This document shows positions 6,979 through 16,252 of a DNA stretch of 64,000 nt, in pieces (position 1 is the first letter of the stretch; each line of letters begins with the position of its first letter). Source of the stretch: JAJTHC01 sp044348005 (GTDB taxonomy: Bacteria > Cyanobacteriota > Vampirovibrionia > Vampirovibrionales > JAJTHC01); NCBI GenBank assembly GCA_044348005.1, contig JBIKTR010000002.1:133191-197190 (forward strand), read 5' to 3'. The notes under the pieces are model-generated. The model ran no database searches and was not told where the DNA came from. It saw only the letters and a list, made by a program, of their open reading frames with translations. Position numbers and translations under genes: made by a program.

Positions 6979-8460
6979 CTATGGCTTGTTGACTGCCACA
7001 GATACTTCGTTTACCAACGCACTGAACATAAACAAAAAGGGTAACATAATCGGCGGACGGTACAATACCGTGTCAAAAAAGCCATGCCCCATAAAGGCCA
7101 ACAACCCTACGGCCAAGCTTAAAACACTGAGCTTAAGCGCCAAAGCCTTGCGTTGATCAAACAACGTCTGTACCAAGTGTTGAAACACCCCCCCCACCAG
7201 ACCTAAAAAGACACCAAAACCCAAAATCCCCTGTTCCACCAGTATTTCTAAGGGCACAGAATACGCCCCAAGGGCGTTGAAACCTGGGGTCATGTAATAT
7301 CCATACACTTTTTTAAAGACGATGTTAGAAGGCCCAATGCCAAAGAGCCAATTGTCCCAAAACATACGCCATGCACTGATGTACACATTGAGTCGATAGG
7401 AAATGGAAGAATCCCCACGGAAGGCAAAAATACTGGTGACCCGATGCAACAGTTTTTCATTGCTGAATAAGACGGCAAGCACACTCCCACCCGCCAAAAC
7501 GGCTGAAATCATCCAAGCCGAAGCAAGCCACCGAACGTCTTTTAAGGTGGCATCCGTTTTAATCAACGGCAAGCTCAAGCTAAAAAGCGCCCCTAGTTGA
7601 AGAAAAATGCCGATATACGCCCCACGGCATCCCGTCATCATGATGCCGTACAACACCAGTACCAGCAGGCCCGCACTCAGCACCAGCCACGGCAAAACAA
7701 AGCGCAAGGGTTGGCAGGCCACTTGTAAAATCGTCCACACGCCTGCCCCACTACTGGCCACCAAAAAACCCGCCAGCAAGTTGGGATTGTAAGGCTGTAG
7801 CGTGCCGTACACCCGATTCAACTTCAGTTCTTCAGGGGTGTTGGCATCCGTCCAACCCGCGAGTTCCCCCGCATAGCCATGCACTTGCAACCACCCAATA
7901 ACGGCTTGAATACCCCCCAAAAGCAACAGCACGGGCAGGCCCCACCGCAAGACTGAAGCCCCATGAACCCACGTAGACCGAAACGACAGGTAGGCCACCA
8001 AGAAAATCGATTGCTTGGCAAACCCGAACAACGCTTGGGGCTGCAAGCTTGAAAAACAGGCCGAAATACCGTAAGTCAAAAAGAACAACACCATCAAGGC
8101 ATCCAGCACATGAGGGTGCTTGACCCATACGTTACGACCGCTCACCACGCTAGCAACCAAGATGAATCCGCCAAGAGCAAGCACCGCTGCCCCCAAGATG
8201 CCTGTGCCTAAAAACGTGACCCCGATTAAAATCCCGAGTATCGCCATAGCTGGCAAGATGCCTAGCCACAAAGAGTCGTGATTCTTGTCAGTATCTTCCA
8301 CGTTTCGAGCCAACGCTTGGATGCACAAACGTCCCAAAAATGAGCTTCCCCAGCCTGAAACAAGCCACTGATGCAAGGTCACTTGCCCAAGCATGCCCGC
8401 TTGAAAGAGTTTAGATTCCCCTAGAAAAGGAGGATAGCTTGTTTCGGTAGAATGTGTCAT
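6979..8460 (-). CDS. IctB-like / O-antigen ligase (Wzy_C) superfamily membrane protein
   Basis: 493 aa with about ten to twelve hydrophobic segments. The C-terminal half holds FRGDSSISYRLNVY, LFGIGPSN, GFNALGAYSVPLEILVEQG, which closely resembles cyanobacterial IctB proteins of the O-antigen ligase superfamily. Family members join or polymerise surface glycans, or were once proposed to affect bicarbonate uptake; which applies here is unknown. The neighbouring PfkB-type sugar kinase favours a glycan role. Its ATG overlaps the TAA of the DUF4330 gene (TAATG), so translation is coupled. An 8-base G run within codes for Gly-Gly. Confidence 0.85.
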   Translation of the reverse strand: MTHSTETSYPPFLGESKLFQAGMLGQVTLHQWLVSGWGSSFLGRLCIQALARNVEDTDKNHDSLWLGILPAMAILGILIGVTFLGTGILGAAVLALGGFILVASVVSGRNVWVKHPHVLDALMVLFFLTYGISACFSSLQPQALFGFAKQSIFLVAYLSFRSTWVHGASVLRWGLPVLLLLGGIQAVIGWLQVHGYAGELAGWTDANTPEELKLNRVYGTLQPYNPNLLAGFLVASSGAGVWTILQVACQPLRFVLPWLVLSAGLLVLVLYGIMMTGCRGAYIGIFLQLGALFSLSLPLIKTDATLKDVRWLASAWMISAVLAGGSVLAVLFSNEKLLHRVTSIFAFRGDSSISYRLNVYISAWRMFWDNWLFGIGPSNIVFKKVYGYYMTPGFNALGAYSVPLEILVEQGILGFGVFLGLVGGVFQHLVQTLFDQRKALALKLSVLSLAVGLLAFMGHGFFDTVLYRPPIMLPFLFMFSALVNEVSVAVNKP

Positions 8461-8987
8461 TAGGCTTTCCCAACGGCATCCGCAACAGGGCGAACATCCA
8501 CAATCCCACCATGCACAAAGTACTTAAAGCCTTCTAAATCGACAGGAACCCCCACTTTGATTTTCACCCCTTCGGCCACATAGCCTTCTTTGGTGATGGT
8601 GGCGTGATCCCGCAGGGTGACCCAATAGCTATAGACGTGTTTTTCGGTGGTGTCCTTCACGGCGGTGGGCGTGCCGTTTAGGGCAAGCATGACTTGAACA
8701 GGCGCTTTTTGCACATCAACAATTTGCACCGCCCCACGAGGCTGGTTACGCACGGTGATGTGGGTTTCATCCCCTGCTTTAAGCAGTTCAGCCTCTTCAC
8801 TGCGAAGGGTAAACATCACCCGAATATCCAGATCTGTTTCGCCCTGCACCATGGCTTTTGAAGTAGCGTGCAAGTTGCTTTGCACCAAAAAAAGGCCCAA
8901 GCCCCCTAGGGCCAAAAGCATTACCAGTCCGGCATCCAAGACGTTAAACTTGCCAAACAAGCGACCGTTTGTATCGAGTAAGGGCAT
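8460..8987 (-). CDS. DUF4330-type membrane-anchored protein
   Basis: 175 aa with one N-terminal membrane helix (about residues 18-36, LDAGLVMLLALGGLGLFLV) and a soluble beta-rich domain outside or in the periplasm. The N-terminal D-x-x-G-R-L-F-G-K-x-N-x-L-D-A motif and overall length match DUF4330 proteins known mainly from Cyanobacteria. No enzymatic motif is seen. It lies between the sugar kinase (24 bp gap) and the IctB-like gene (stop/start overlap), so it probably works with a surface-glycan assembly protein. The role itself is unknown. Confidence 0.82.
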   Translation of the reverse strand: MPLLDTNGRLFGKFNVLDAGLVMLLALGGLGLFLVQSNLHATSKAMVQGETDLDIRVMFTLRSEEAELLKAGDETHITVRNQPRGAVQIVDVQKAPVQVMLALNGTPTAVKDTTEKHVYSYWVTLRDHATITKEGYVAEGVKIKVGVPVDLEGFKYFVHGGIVDVRPVADAVGKA

Positions 8988-9011
8988 CGTCGTTTCCTTT
9001 ATGTTTGTGGG

Positions 9012-10100
9012 TTAAAAGTTAAGATCTAAAAGTTGCGTTTCAATCGCGTGCAGTAAGGCGTCATCCAGCGTGTGCAAGCTTTTGAGCAGTTCGCCTTGAG
9101 AGGTCACGGCGGATCCAAACACCCGCACCACCAAGCTGGCGGCCAAATTACCCAGCACCGCCGCTTCCAAGGCCGAAGCCCCGCTGGCGTATGCCACCAA
9201 CCACGTCGCCACCACCGTGTCGCCTGCCCCCGTGACATCAAAGACATCTTGCTTGTTAAAGGCGGGAATAAAATGGACACACGCGTTTTGTTGATCAAAC
9301 AAGGCCATGCCGTCTTGACCCAAAGTAATTAAGATGTAATCCGCCTGCGTTTGAGCCAACAGCACTTGGCCTGCCTTAACAATAGCGTCTTTAGAATCTA
9401 AGGCAAAGCCCACATTTTTTTCGGCTTCAGGCTGATTGGGCGTTAAAATGGTGGCCCCTTTAAACTGGCTTAACTCGCGTTGACTGTCTACCGCCACAGG
9501 AATGTTTAACGCCTTGGCGTGAGTCAGCACATAATCCACCAGCGTCGGGTTCACCACCCCCAAGGCGTAATCAGAAAGTAAAACCCCCTGCACTTGAGGC
9601 AATAGCGCGTCTAAATGGCGTTTGAATTGCGTGTTTAAAGCGTCTTCTAAAGGCTCTCGAGATTCACGATCCACCCGAAGCATTTGTTGGGTCACGGAAA
9701 AGTTTACCATGCCAGAAAGGCGCGTTTTCGTCGTGGTTGGGCGTGTGGCATCGGTGAGCATGCCTTGCGTGTGAATCCCCGCTTTTTGCATCACCGCCTT
9801 GAGCTGTGGGGCGTAATAATCATTTCCCCATACGCCAAGGGCATGTGTTTGGGCCCCATAAGCCGCCACATTATGCACGGCGTTGGCCCCGCCTCCCATC
9901 ACGACATCGGTTTTATGGTGACGCAGAATAATCACAGGGGCTTCACGACTGAGGCGATCGACTTGCCCATAGACCATTTCATCAATGACCATATCGCCTA
10001 AAACGGCATGCGTCTTTGAAGAAAACCCTTGAATAATGGCTGAAAGACGTTCTTTAGAAACAGGCACGCACGCACCCCCCTCAACTCCACCCGGAACCAT
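9012..10100 (-). CDS. PfkB-family sugar kinase, heptose-7-phosphate kinase (HldA/RfaE domain I)-like
   Basis: About 362 aa from ATG 10100 (a GTG shortly downstream and a longer TTG/ATG start upstream are also possible). It has the PfkB N-terminal GG motif (MGGGANAVHNVAAYGAQT) and the C-terminal anion-hole/catalytic motif DVTGAGDTVVATW. GDMVIDEMVYGQVDRLSREAPVIIL near the N-terminus is typical of D-glycero-beta-D-manno-heptose-7-phosphate kinases of LPS core synthesis. The HldE cytidylyltransferase domain is absent, so this is the single-domain form. It heads the DUF4330/IctB-like cluster. Confidence 0.85.
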   Translation of the reverse strand: MVPGGVEGGACVPVSKERLSAIIQGFSSKTHAVLGDMVIDEMVYGQVDRLSREAPVIILRHHKTDVVMGGGANAVHNVAAYGAQTHALGVWGNDYYAPQLKAVMQKAGIHTQGMLTDATRPTTTKTRLSGMVNFSVTQQMLRVDRESREPLEDALNTQFKRHLDALLPQVQGVLLSDYALGVVNPTLVDYVLTHAKALNIPVAVDSQRELSQFKGATILTPNQPEAEKNVGFALDSKDAIVKAGQVLLAQTQADYILITLGQDGMALFDQQNACVHFIPAFNKQDVFDVTGAGDTVVATWLVAYASGASALEAAVLGNLAASLVVRVFGSAVTSQGELLKSLHTLDDALLHAIETQLLDLNF

Positions 10101-10158
10101 AACCCTTTCATATTTAACACAAATCAAGAAAAGACACAATCCTTAAAGCATGCAAGCC

Positions 10159-10719
10159 TTAAACCGTGCAAGCGCCTTTTAAAGGGTTGAATTGTTCATA
10201 GCCCACGACGATGCGTCCCTTAAAGTAAAATTGGCCACACGGGGTAAAACCCAACTTTTGAATGATGGTTTGGGACTTGTAATTGTCTTCATAATGCGCC
10301 ACCACGATTCTGGGCAAGCCAAGTGCTTCAAACCCGTAGCTTAAAACTGCTTGGGCCGCTTCACTCGCATACCCTTTGCCCCAACAATCAGGGTGAATGG
10401 CAAAACGCAATTCGTAGGCGCGTTCTTCTTGTTCAGGATTCCACAGACGGTACTGTAACCCAACACGACCCACAAAGCGTCCACTGTCTTTTTCGCTCAT
10501 ATAGAGTTGAGAAATCCCTAAACGACGGTATTCTTCCCTATATTCATTGAGCTCTTCAAGCACACGAAGATCATCGCTAAAGCCAGTGAAGGTACTGACG
10601 GCCACTTCAGGGTGCTGGTGTAAGGATTTTAAGGCGTCGAAATCGCCTTCATTAAAGGCTCTATAAGTCAGGCGGTCAGACGTAAACAAGGGTTTAGTAA
10701 GCGTGTCAAGACGGGTCAT
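10159..10719 (-). CDS. GNAT-family N-acetyltransferase (RimJ/RimL-like)
   Basis: 186 aa. It starts with TKPLFTSDRLTYRAFNEGDFDALKSLHQHPEV, the usual Acetyltransf_3 opening. It holds the acetyl-CoA loop WGKGYASEAAQAVLSYGFEALGLPRI and the C-terminal N-x-x-S-x-x-I-I-x-K-L-G-F segment. Such enzymes acetylate protein N-termini, small molecules or antibiotics; the substrate cannot be told. It lies 58 bp upstream of the sugar kinase on the same strand and may lead that operon. Confidence 0.9.
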   Translation of the reverse strand: MTRLDTLTKPLFTSDRLTYRAFNEGDFDALKSLHQHPEVAVSTFTGFSDDLRVLEELNEYREEYRRLGISQLYMSEKDSGRFVGRVGLQYRLWNPEQEERAYELRFAIHPDCWGKGYASEAAQAVLSYGFEALGLPRIVVAHYEDNYKSQTIIQKLGFTPCGQFYFKGRIVVGYEQFNPLKGACTV

Positions 10720-10964
10720 GGCATAAAATCCTTTATTAAAAGGGAGCGTGAGCTCTATTAAAGCACTTTGAAGCCCTTTTTTCTAGGGTTCTTAAAAATA
10801 CGTTACAATCGTCGTGACACAATGCCCCCCTTTTTTGAGAGGAGCTTTTATTTGTGACTTGTTTCTTTTGTAAAATGCCGTTAAACTATTAACATATATA
10901 AAAACGTGGAGATCTTGTGCCTACAAATCTACCCCGTCGATTGTTTGTGAAGGAATACACCGCT

Positions 10965-13625
10965 ATGATGTTTGAACGCTTTACGGAAAAAGCCATTAAA
11001 GTCATTATGTTGGCACAAGAAGAAGCGCGTCGTTTGGGGCATAACTTTGTAGGGACCGAACAAATTTTACTTGGTTTAGTGGGCGAAGGCACAGGCATTG
11101 CGGCCAAAACCCTTAAAGGCATGGGCATTAACTTAAAGGAAGCCCGTGCCGAAGTTGAAAAAATCATTGGGCGTGGCAGTGGCTTTGTGGCGGTTGAAAT
11201 CCCCTTTACCCCACGTGCCAAGCGCGTTTTAGAACTTTCTTGGGATGAAGCCCGCCAATTGGGGCATAACTACATTGGAACAGAACACCTGCTGTTGGGC
11301 TTAATTCGTGAAGGTGAAGGCGTGGCGGCGAAAGTCTTAGAAAGCTTGGGCGTGGATTTAAGCAAATTGCGTAGCAATTTAATCCGCATGTTGGGGGAAA
11401 CACGCGGGGGGGCTTCTTCTAGCAGTGGGGGCGGCTCAGGATCTTCTTCTGGCTCTAGTGCTAGTTCAAGCGGTGGCAAAACCAAAACGCCTACGTTAGA
11501 CGAATTCTCGCAAAACTTGACGCTTGCCGCCGAAGAACTGCGGTTGGATCCTGTCATCGGGCGTGAAGTTGAAATCGAACGCATGGTGCAGATTTTGGGG
11601 CGTCGTACCAAAAACAACCCCGTGCTCATTGGTGAACCGGGGGTCGGTAAAACCGCTTTGGCCGAAGGCTTGGCCCAACGCATCGTCAATAGCGATGTGC
11701 CTGAAATGTTGCGAGACAAAAAAATTATTCAGTTGGATATGGGCCTATTGGTCGCGGGCACCAAGTATCGGGGTGAATTTGAAGAACGCCTCAAAAAAGT
11801 GATGGACGAAATCCGCCAAGCCAACAACATTATTTTAGTGATTGATGAAATGCACACGTTGATTGGGGCTGGGGCCGCTGAAGGCGCGATTGATGCGGCC
11901 AACATCCTCAAACCGTCCTTGAGTCGTGGGGAATTGCAGGTCATTGGCGCCACCACCATTTCAGAATACCGCAAGCACATTGAAAAAGACGCCGCCTTAG
12001 AACGCCGTTTTCAACCTGTTTTTGTGGATCAACCCTCTCTTTCTGAAGCGGTTGAAATTATTCGTGGCTTGCGTGAAAAGTATGAAGATCATCACAAGCT
12101 TACCATTAGTGATGAAGCCATTGACGCGGCGGTCACCTTGTCCGATCGCTACATTTCCGATCGCTTTTTACCCGACAAAGCCATCGATCTCATTGATGAA
12201 GCGGCCTCTCGCGTGCGTTTAAACAACAGCGCCTTGCCTGAAGACGGCAAAAAGCTCGAACGTGAAATCAAAGCACTCGTGCGTCAAAAAGAAGAAGCCA
12301 TTCGCGCGCAAGAGTTTGACAAAGCCACTGAACTGCGCGACAAAGAAGCCGAACTGCGTGAAGGCTTGCGTGAAATCGCCGATGCTCACAAAAAGACGTT
12401 GGATCCCAAGAACATCACCGTCACCGTGGAAGACATTGCCAGTGTCGTTTCTCAATGGACGGGTATTCCTGTGTCTAAGTTGACTGAAAGCGAAAGCGAA
12501 AAGTTAATGAAAATGGAAGACACCTTGCATGAACAAGTCATTGGTCAGCATGAAGCGGTGGTCGCCATTTCTAAAGCCATTCGTCGTGCGAGAGTGGGCC
12601 TTAAAAGTCCAGATCGCCCGATTGGGTCCTTCATTTTCTGCGGGCCTACAGGGGTGGGTAAAACGGAGCTGGCCAAAACGCTCGCGCAGTACTTCTTTGG
12701 TTCTGTGGAAAATATGATTCGCTTGGATATGTCCGAGTTCATGGAACGCCATACCGTTTCCAAGCTCATTGGGTCTCCTCCAGGTTACGTGGGCTATAAC
12801 GAAGGCGGTCAGTTGACGGAAGCCATTCGTCGTAAGCCTTACAGCGTCTTGCTCTTTGACGAAGTCGAAAAAGCGCACCCAGATGTCTTTAACATCTTAT
12901 TACAGATTTTAGATGACGGTCGTTTGTCCGATTCCAAAGGGCGGGTTGTCGACTTTAAAAACACGATCGTGATTTTAACGTCGAATGTGGGCGCATCTGG
13001 CATTGAAAACCCGTCGAGCATCGGCTTTGGCGGCACCGTCAAAGAAGCCGCCGCCGCCCGTTACGCCAAAATTCGCGATCGGGTCAAAGAAGCCATGAAG
13101 CAGGTGTTTCGTCCTGAATTCATTAACCGTTTGGACGACACCATTATTTTTGAACCGCTCAAGAAAGAAGAGATTCGCTTGATTGTGGATATTATGATGA
13201 AAGACTTGCTCAAGCGTTTGAATGACCGCAGACTCAAGCTTGAACTCACCGATGAAGTCAAAGACTTCCTCGCCGAAGAAGGGTATGACCCAACCTATGG
13301 GGCCAGACCCTTGCGTCGTGTGTTACAACGTCGTTTGGAAGATCCCTTAAGTGAAGCCTTGTTGATGAGTGCCTATAAAGAAGGCAACGTCATTGAAGCG
13401 TCCTTAAAAACCACGGAAGAAGTGAAAGACGGCGATGATGGTGAAGAAATCGTCACCAAGAAGAAAGAAATCGTCTTCAACGTGACGGGGGATTTACCGC
13501 TGGATTCCTTTGAGATTCGGGTGAAATCCAAAGCCAAAGGGCAGATGCCTAAATTAACAGGCGATGCCCCAAGTGGTGGTCGTAAAGGCGGCGGTGGCGG
13601 AAAAGCCAAAGAACTCGAAGCTTAA
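10965..13625 (+). CDS. clpC: ATP-dependent Clp protease ATPase subunit ClpC
   Basis: An AAA+ unfoldase that feeds proteins to ClpP, 886 aa from ATG 10965 (AAGGA 10 nt upstream; ATG 10968 also possible; the GTG at 10917 is not needed). Numbering from MFERF: Clp N-domain repeats 1-145, a Ser/Gly-only linker about 147-173, D1 Walker A GEPGVGKT at 222-229 and Walker B ILVIDE at 289-294, UVR middle domain about 430-467, D2 Walker A GPTGVGKT at 559-566, and a Gly/Lys-rich tail. The N-domain is nearly identical in style to cyanobacterial ClpC. The long Ser/Gly linker and the tail make it larger than the usual ~820-850 aa. Confidence 0.97.
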   Translation: MMFERFTEKAIKVIMLAQEEARRLGHNFVGTEQILLGLVGEGTGIAAKTLKGMGINLKEARAEVEKIIGRGSGFVAVEIPFTPRAKRVLELSWDEARQLGHNYIGTEHLLLGLIREGEGVAAKVLESLGVDLSKLRSNLIRMLGETRGGASSSSGGGSGSSSGSSASSSGGKTKTPTLDEFSQNLTLAAEELRLDPVIGREVEIERMVQILGRRTKNNPVLIGEPGVGKTALAEGLAQRIVNSDVPEMLRDKKIIQLDMGLLVAGTKYRGEFEERLKKVMDEIRQANNIILVIDEMHTLIGAGAAEGAIDAANILKPSLSRGELQVIGATTISEYRKHIEKDAALERRFQPVFVDQPSLSEAVEIIRGLREKYEDHHKLTISDEAIDAAVTLSDRYISDRFLPDKAIDLIDEAASRVRLNNSALPEDGKKLEREIKALVRQKEEAIRAQEFDKATELRDKEAELREGLREIADAHKKTLDPKNITVTVEDIASVVSQWTGIPVSKLTESESEKLMKMEDTLHEQVIGQHEAVVAISKAIRRARVGLKSPDRPIGSFIFCGPTGVGKTELAKTLAQYFFGSVENMIRLDMSEFMERHTVSKLIGSPPGYVGYNEGGQLTEAIRRKPYSVLLFDEVEKAHPDVFNILLQILDDGRLSDSKGRVVDFKNTIVILTSNVGASGIENPSSIGFGGTVKEAAAARYAKIRDRVKEAMKQVFRPEFINRLDDTIIFEPLKKEEIRLIVDIMMKDLLKRLNDRRLKLELTDEVKDFLAEEGYDPTYGARPLRRVLQRRLEDPLSEALLMSAYKEGNVIEASLKTTEEVKDGDDGEEIVTKKKEIVFNVTGDLPLDSFEIRVKSKAKGQMPKLTGDAPSGGRKGGGGGKAKELEA

Positions 13626-14046
13626 TTCACATTGGTTTTCTAGCTCCATTTTTAGCTGGTGACGTCAGAGACCTTTGCTCGCACAAAGGTTCTCCGACAC
13701 CTCTAAATGCGTTCAAGGGGGGACGGGGAAGGACGTATTGCGTTTCTCCTCCCCTTCGTCCCCCCTTGAAAATCCCCCCTTCATGTCGAAAAAGTCCTTA
13801 GACTTTTTCTCTTGGGAAAGAAAACCGTTGGTTTCCTCTCCCAACCTCTCCATCCTAAAGGGGTAGATTCACTTCGTGAATAAGAAGGTTTTTTATCCCC
13901 ACCTCGTTGCATCATTCCCTTTGCACGACGTCCGCAAAATCGCTCGGGGATTCGCAGTGTGCTCACCCGCTCGGATTTAGTGCTTGGACGCCTGCTCGTG
14001 CAACGATTTAAGCATCATATGTTTTACATAAAAACCACTACCTATA
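13626..14046. repeat. Gene-free region packed with inverted repeats
   Basis: Between convergent clpC and rluD-like genes lie at least five nested or adjacent hairpins. They include a ~20-bp imperfect stem at 13658-13702 (GACCTTTG/CAAAGGTTC, probably the clpC terminator); a long stem at about 13708-13770 (TTCAAGGGGGGACG pairing with CGTCCCCCCTTGAA); AAAAAGTC/GACTTTTT near 13784-13804; ATTCAC/GTGAAT near 13868-13881; and a multi-branched fold at 13905-14010 closed by TCGTTGCA/TGCAACGA with TTGCACGA/TCGTGCAA inside. No frame looks coding. It could be a cluster of small palindromic repeats or a structured RNA. Confidence 0.6.
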
Positions 14047-15099
14047 TTACACCCGATGCGTCAAGGCATCCCACACCTTGAGCAGGTGTTCGGAAGGGGG
14101 CAGTTCAAAATGCTTGGCTTCTCGTGTAATGGGGTGAATAAACCGTAAGGCATAGGCTTGCAAGGCCTGCCCCGCTTCAGGCATCAGTTCCTTCCACTGT
14201 AACGCCAAACCTGTGCCATACAACGGATCCCCCACCAAGGGATGCCCAATATACGCCATATGCACCCGAATCTGATGCGTTCGCCCTGTTTCTAACTGAC
14301 ATTGCACCCACGTAAACTTATCGTTCAACATCTCTTTTACCTGATAATGCGTCACCGCGGGTTTGCCCGTCCAATCGGCTTGCATTTTATTGCGTTGTTG
14401 CGAATGCCTACCAATGCCAATGCGCACCGTGCCGTTCAGATCCTGCACAAGCCCTTGCACAATCGCGTTATAGCGACGGGTCATGGTTTTGTGTTGCAAT
14501 TGTTCAGCCAAGCCATGATGGGCTTGATCGGATTTTGCCACCACAATCAAGCCTTCGGTGTCACGATCCAAGCGATGCACAATACCGGGGCGTTCCACCC
14601 CATTGATGCCGGATAACTGCCCCTTGCAATGATGCAACACGGCATTGACTAGTGTGTCTGGCTGTTGCAACCCTGTTGGGTGGGTCAACATGGCTCTGGG
14701 TTTGTTGATGACCAGCAGATGCTCATCTTCAAACACCACGTCAAGGGGAACGTCCCACGCGGGCATTTCAAGGGGTTGTAGTTCAGGGGCATGCACTTCA
14801 ATGACTTGCCCCACTTTCACGCGAAAACTAGGCTTATTCCACACCTGCCCGTCTTTATGGATGTTCCCGCCCTTAATCAGGGCTTGAATCCGCTCCCGAG
14901 AATAGGTTTCACCCAAGTGCTTGGCCAAAAACTTGTCTAGCCGTTCTTCGGCATCGGCGGGGGCAACGACAAGAAGAATAGCGTGAGCGTCTTGCGTCTG
15001 AAGATCTTCGCTGGAAACCTCTTCCCCTAGCACGTCCTGCCCGTGAAGGTCTTTCGCAGGTTCAGTGGGTGCCACGGGTTCAGAAGAAAGACCGTTCAT
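14047..15099 (-). CDS. RluA/RluD-family 23S rRNA pseudouridine synthase
   Basis: 350 aa from ATG 15099, whose ATGA overlaps the lspA stop; an upstream in-frame start would sit inside lspA and is rejected. A short acidic N-terminal extension precedes an S4 RNA-binding domain (ERLDKFLAKHLGETYSRERIQALIKGGNI), then the catalytic domain with the motif VHRLDRDTEGLIVVAKS, where the first Asp of RLDRDT is the nucleophile, and ETGRTHQIRVHMAYIGHPLVGDPLYG. RluD modifies helix 69 of 23S rRNA; the exact site cannot be assigned by eye. Coupling to lspA is common in bacteria. Confidence 0.92.
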   Translation of the reverse strand: MNGLSSEPVAPTEPAKDLHGQDVLGEEVSSEDLQTQDAHAILLVVAPADAEERLDKFLAKHLGETYSRERIQALIKGGNIHKDGQVWNKPSFRVKVGQVIEVHAPELQPLEMPAWDVPLDVVFEDEHLLVINKPRAMLTHPTGLQQPDTLVNAVLHHCKGQLSGINGVERPGIVHRLDRDTEGLIVVAKSDQAHHGLAEQLQHKTMTRRYNAIVQGLVQDLNGTVRIGIGRHSQQRNKMQADWTGKPAVTHYQVKEMLNDKFTWVQCQLETGRTHQIRVHMAYIGHPLVGDPLYGTGLALQWKELMPEAGQALQAYALRFIHPITREAKHFELPPSEHLLKVWDALTHRV

Positions 15100-15662
15100 T
15101 CGACGCCGCCCTGATCTGCAGACGCTTGCCCGCAAGCGCCTTGCCCCCATAAATAATGATAAAAAATCAACATCGCCCCGATGAAGATCACCACATCGGA
15201 CACATTAAAGATGGGCAAATCGAGAAACGGCAAGTGAATATAGTCCGTCACCGCCCCAGTCAACAAGCGATCAAGGGCGTTGTTCAATCCGCCCCCCATC
15301 ACCAAGCCAAAGCCCAAGGCTTGGCTTTTGTTGACGATCTTTTGCTTGAGCACCAGCACAATCAAGGTAGCGAGCAATGCCCCACTCAAGAGGCTTGCCA
15401 CCTGAGGCTGGTTTTTCAAGAAACTAAACGCCACCCCTGTATTTTCAACGTGTTGCAGATTGAACACGTTTGGAATAATGGCAATCACTTGGCCAAGGGG
15501 TTGTTGTGAAAAGAGCCATTTTAGCGTGGCATCTACACTCAACACGTCAAAAGTCACTATCCACATCAACAGCTTGGGCGAAAGCACCCGATGCGTCACG
15601 CACGGCTGGGCGCTTTCAGTATTGGCTGGTGCTTCAATGTGTGGTGAGGTTTCTTGGCTCAT
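15096..15662 (-). CDS. lspA: Lipoprotein signal peptidase (signal peptidase II)
   Basis: 188 aa with four membrane segments. It cleaves the signal peptide of diacylglyceryl-prolipoproteins in the inner membrane. The two catalytic aspartates are Asp131 in NNALDR and Asp156 in FNVSDVVI; the conserved VENTGVAFSF segment precedes them. A cytoplasmic N-terminal extension of about 30 residues is longer than usual, and the N-terminal motif usually written DQxxK reads DATLK here. The stop overlaps the rluD-type start. The window also encodes a lipobox protein (53005-53727), a plausible substrate. Confidence 0.93.
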   Translation of the reverse strand: MSQETSPHIEAPANTESAQPCVTHRVLSPKLLMWIVTFDVLSVDATLKWLFSQQPLGQVIAIIPNVFNLQHVENTGVAFSFLKNQPQVASLLSGALLATLIVLVLKQKIVNKSQALGFGLVMGGGLNNALDRLLTGAVTDYIHLPFLDLPIFNVSDVVIFIGAMLIFYHYLWGQGACGQASADQGGVE

Positions 15663-15743
15663 GCGGGAGACTCCTTCTTATTGTGATGTTCTTAATTTAA
15701 GTTATAGTTTTTTAATGACTATACCATAAAAATAACATAGACC

Positions 15744-15775
15744 AAAGGGGAAGGCCTCTGAACGCCTTCCCCTTT
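15744..15775 (-). terminator. Perfect 12-bp hairpin after the small membrane-protein gene
   Basis: AAAGGGGAAGGC (15744-15755) pairs perfectly with GCCTTCCCCTTT (15764-15775). In minus-strand reading it lies about 20 bp after the stop at 15796 and ends in TTT, separating that gene from lspA. Confidence 0.75.
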
Positions 15776-15795
15776 AAATCTACAAGACAAAGAAA

Positions 15796-16077
15796 CTACG
15801 CTGAAAGCTGGCTTAAGTAGGCTTTACCGTCTGCATCTAAGGCTTGAAACCCTTCTTGAATCAACCCTTTAATATACAATTTATTGTAGAAAAAGCATAA
15901 GGCTACCTGCCCTAAGCCTAAGGTTAATAAGCTTACGGCAAAGCTAATGCCCGCCCATTTCCAGTCACCACGCAGTAAAGGCACCATAAAACCGAATAAA
16001 AAATACGTCCAAGAAAAGCCCACGGGGACTTCTTTTTGTTCTTGCGTTTGGGGGTTTAACAGTTTAATACTGGTCAT
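15796..16077 (-). CDS. Small membrane protein, unknown function
   Basis: 93 aa. A short polar N-terminus is followed by two or more hydrophobic stretches (WTYFLFGFMVPLLRGDWKWAGISFAVSLLTLGLGQVALCFF, about residues 23-64) and a C-terminal helix. The W-x-x-F-x-F-G-x-x-P-x-x-R-x-D-W arrangement resembles small DUF2628-like membrane proteins, but this is only a visual impression. AAGGATTAAAGA precedes the ATG. It is a single gene bounded by hairpins. Confidence 0.7.
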   Translation of the reverse strand: MTSIKLLNPQTQEQKEVPVGFSWTYFLFGFMVPLLRGDWKWAGISFAVSLLTLGLGQVALCFFYNKLYIKGLIQEGFQALDADGKAYLSQLSA

Positions 16078-16252
16078 TCTTTAATCCTTCTTAAATCACT
16101 AGGGATACATAAGCTTTATTCAAAAGCTCCTCAATACTTTCGACCATAAACCCCACGCCCTTCAAAAGCCGTTACAAACTGTTACCTCAACGATGCTTAT
16201 GTTTTAGGTACAATGGGGCGACACCCCCTTTAATCGATGAGGAATCCCCCAC

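Noticed and set aside
16141..16252. Purine or folate riboswitch before purD
   Set aside because: The leader is short and I see no conserved aptamer pattern. I likewise saw no T-box before glyS and no riboswitch elsewhere.
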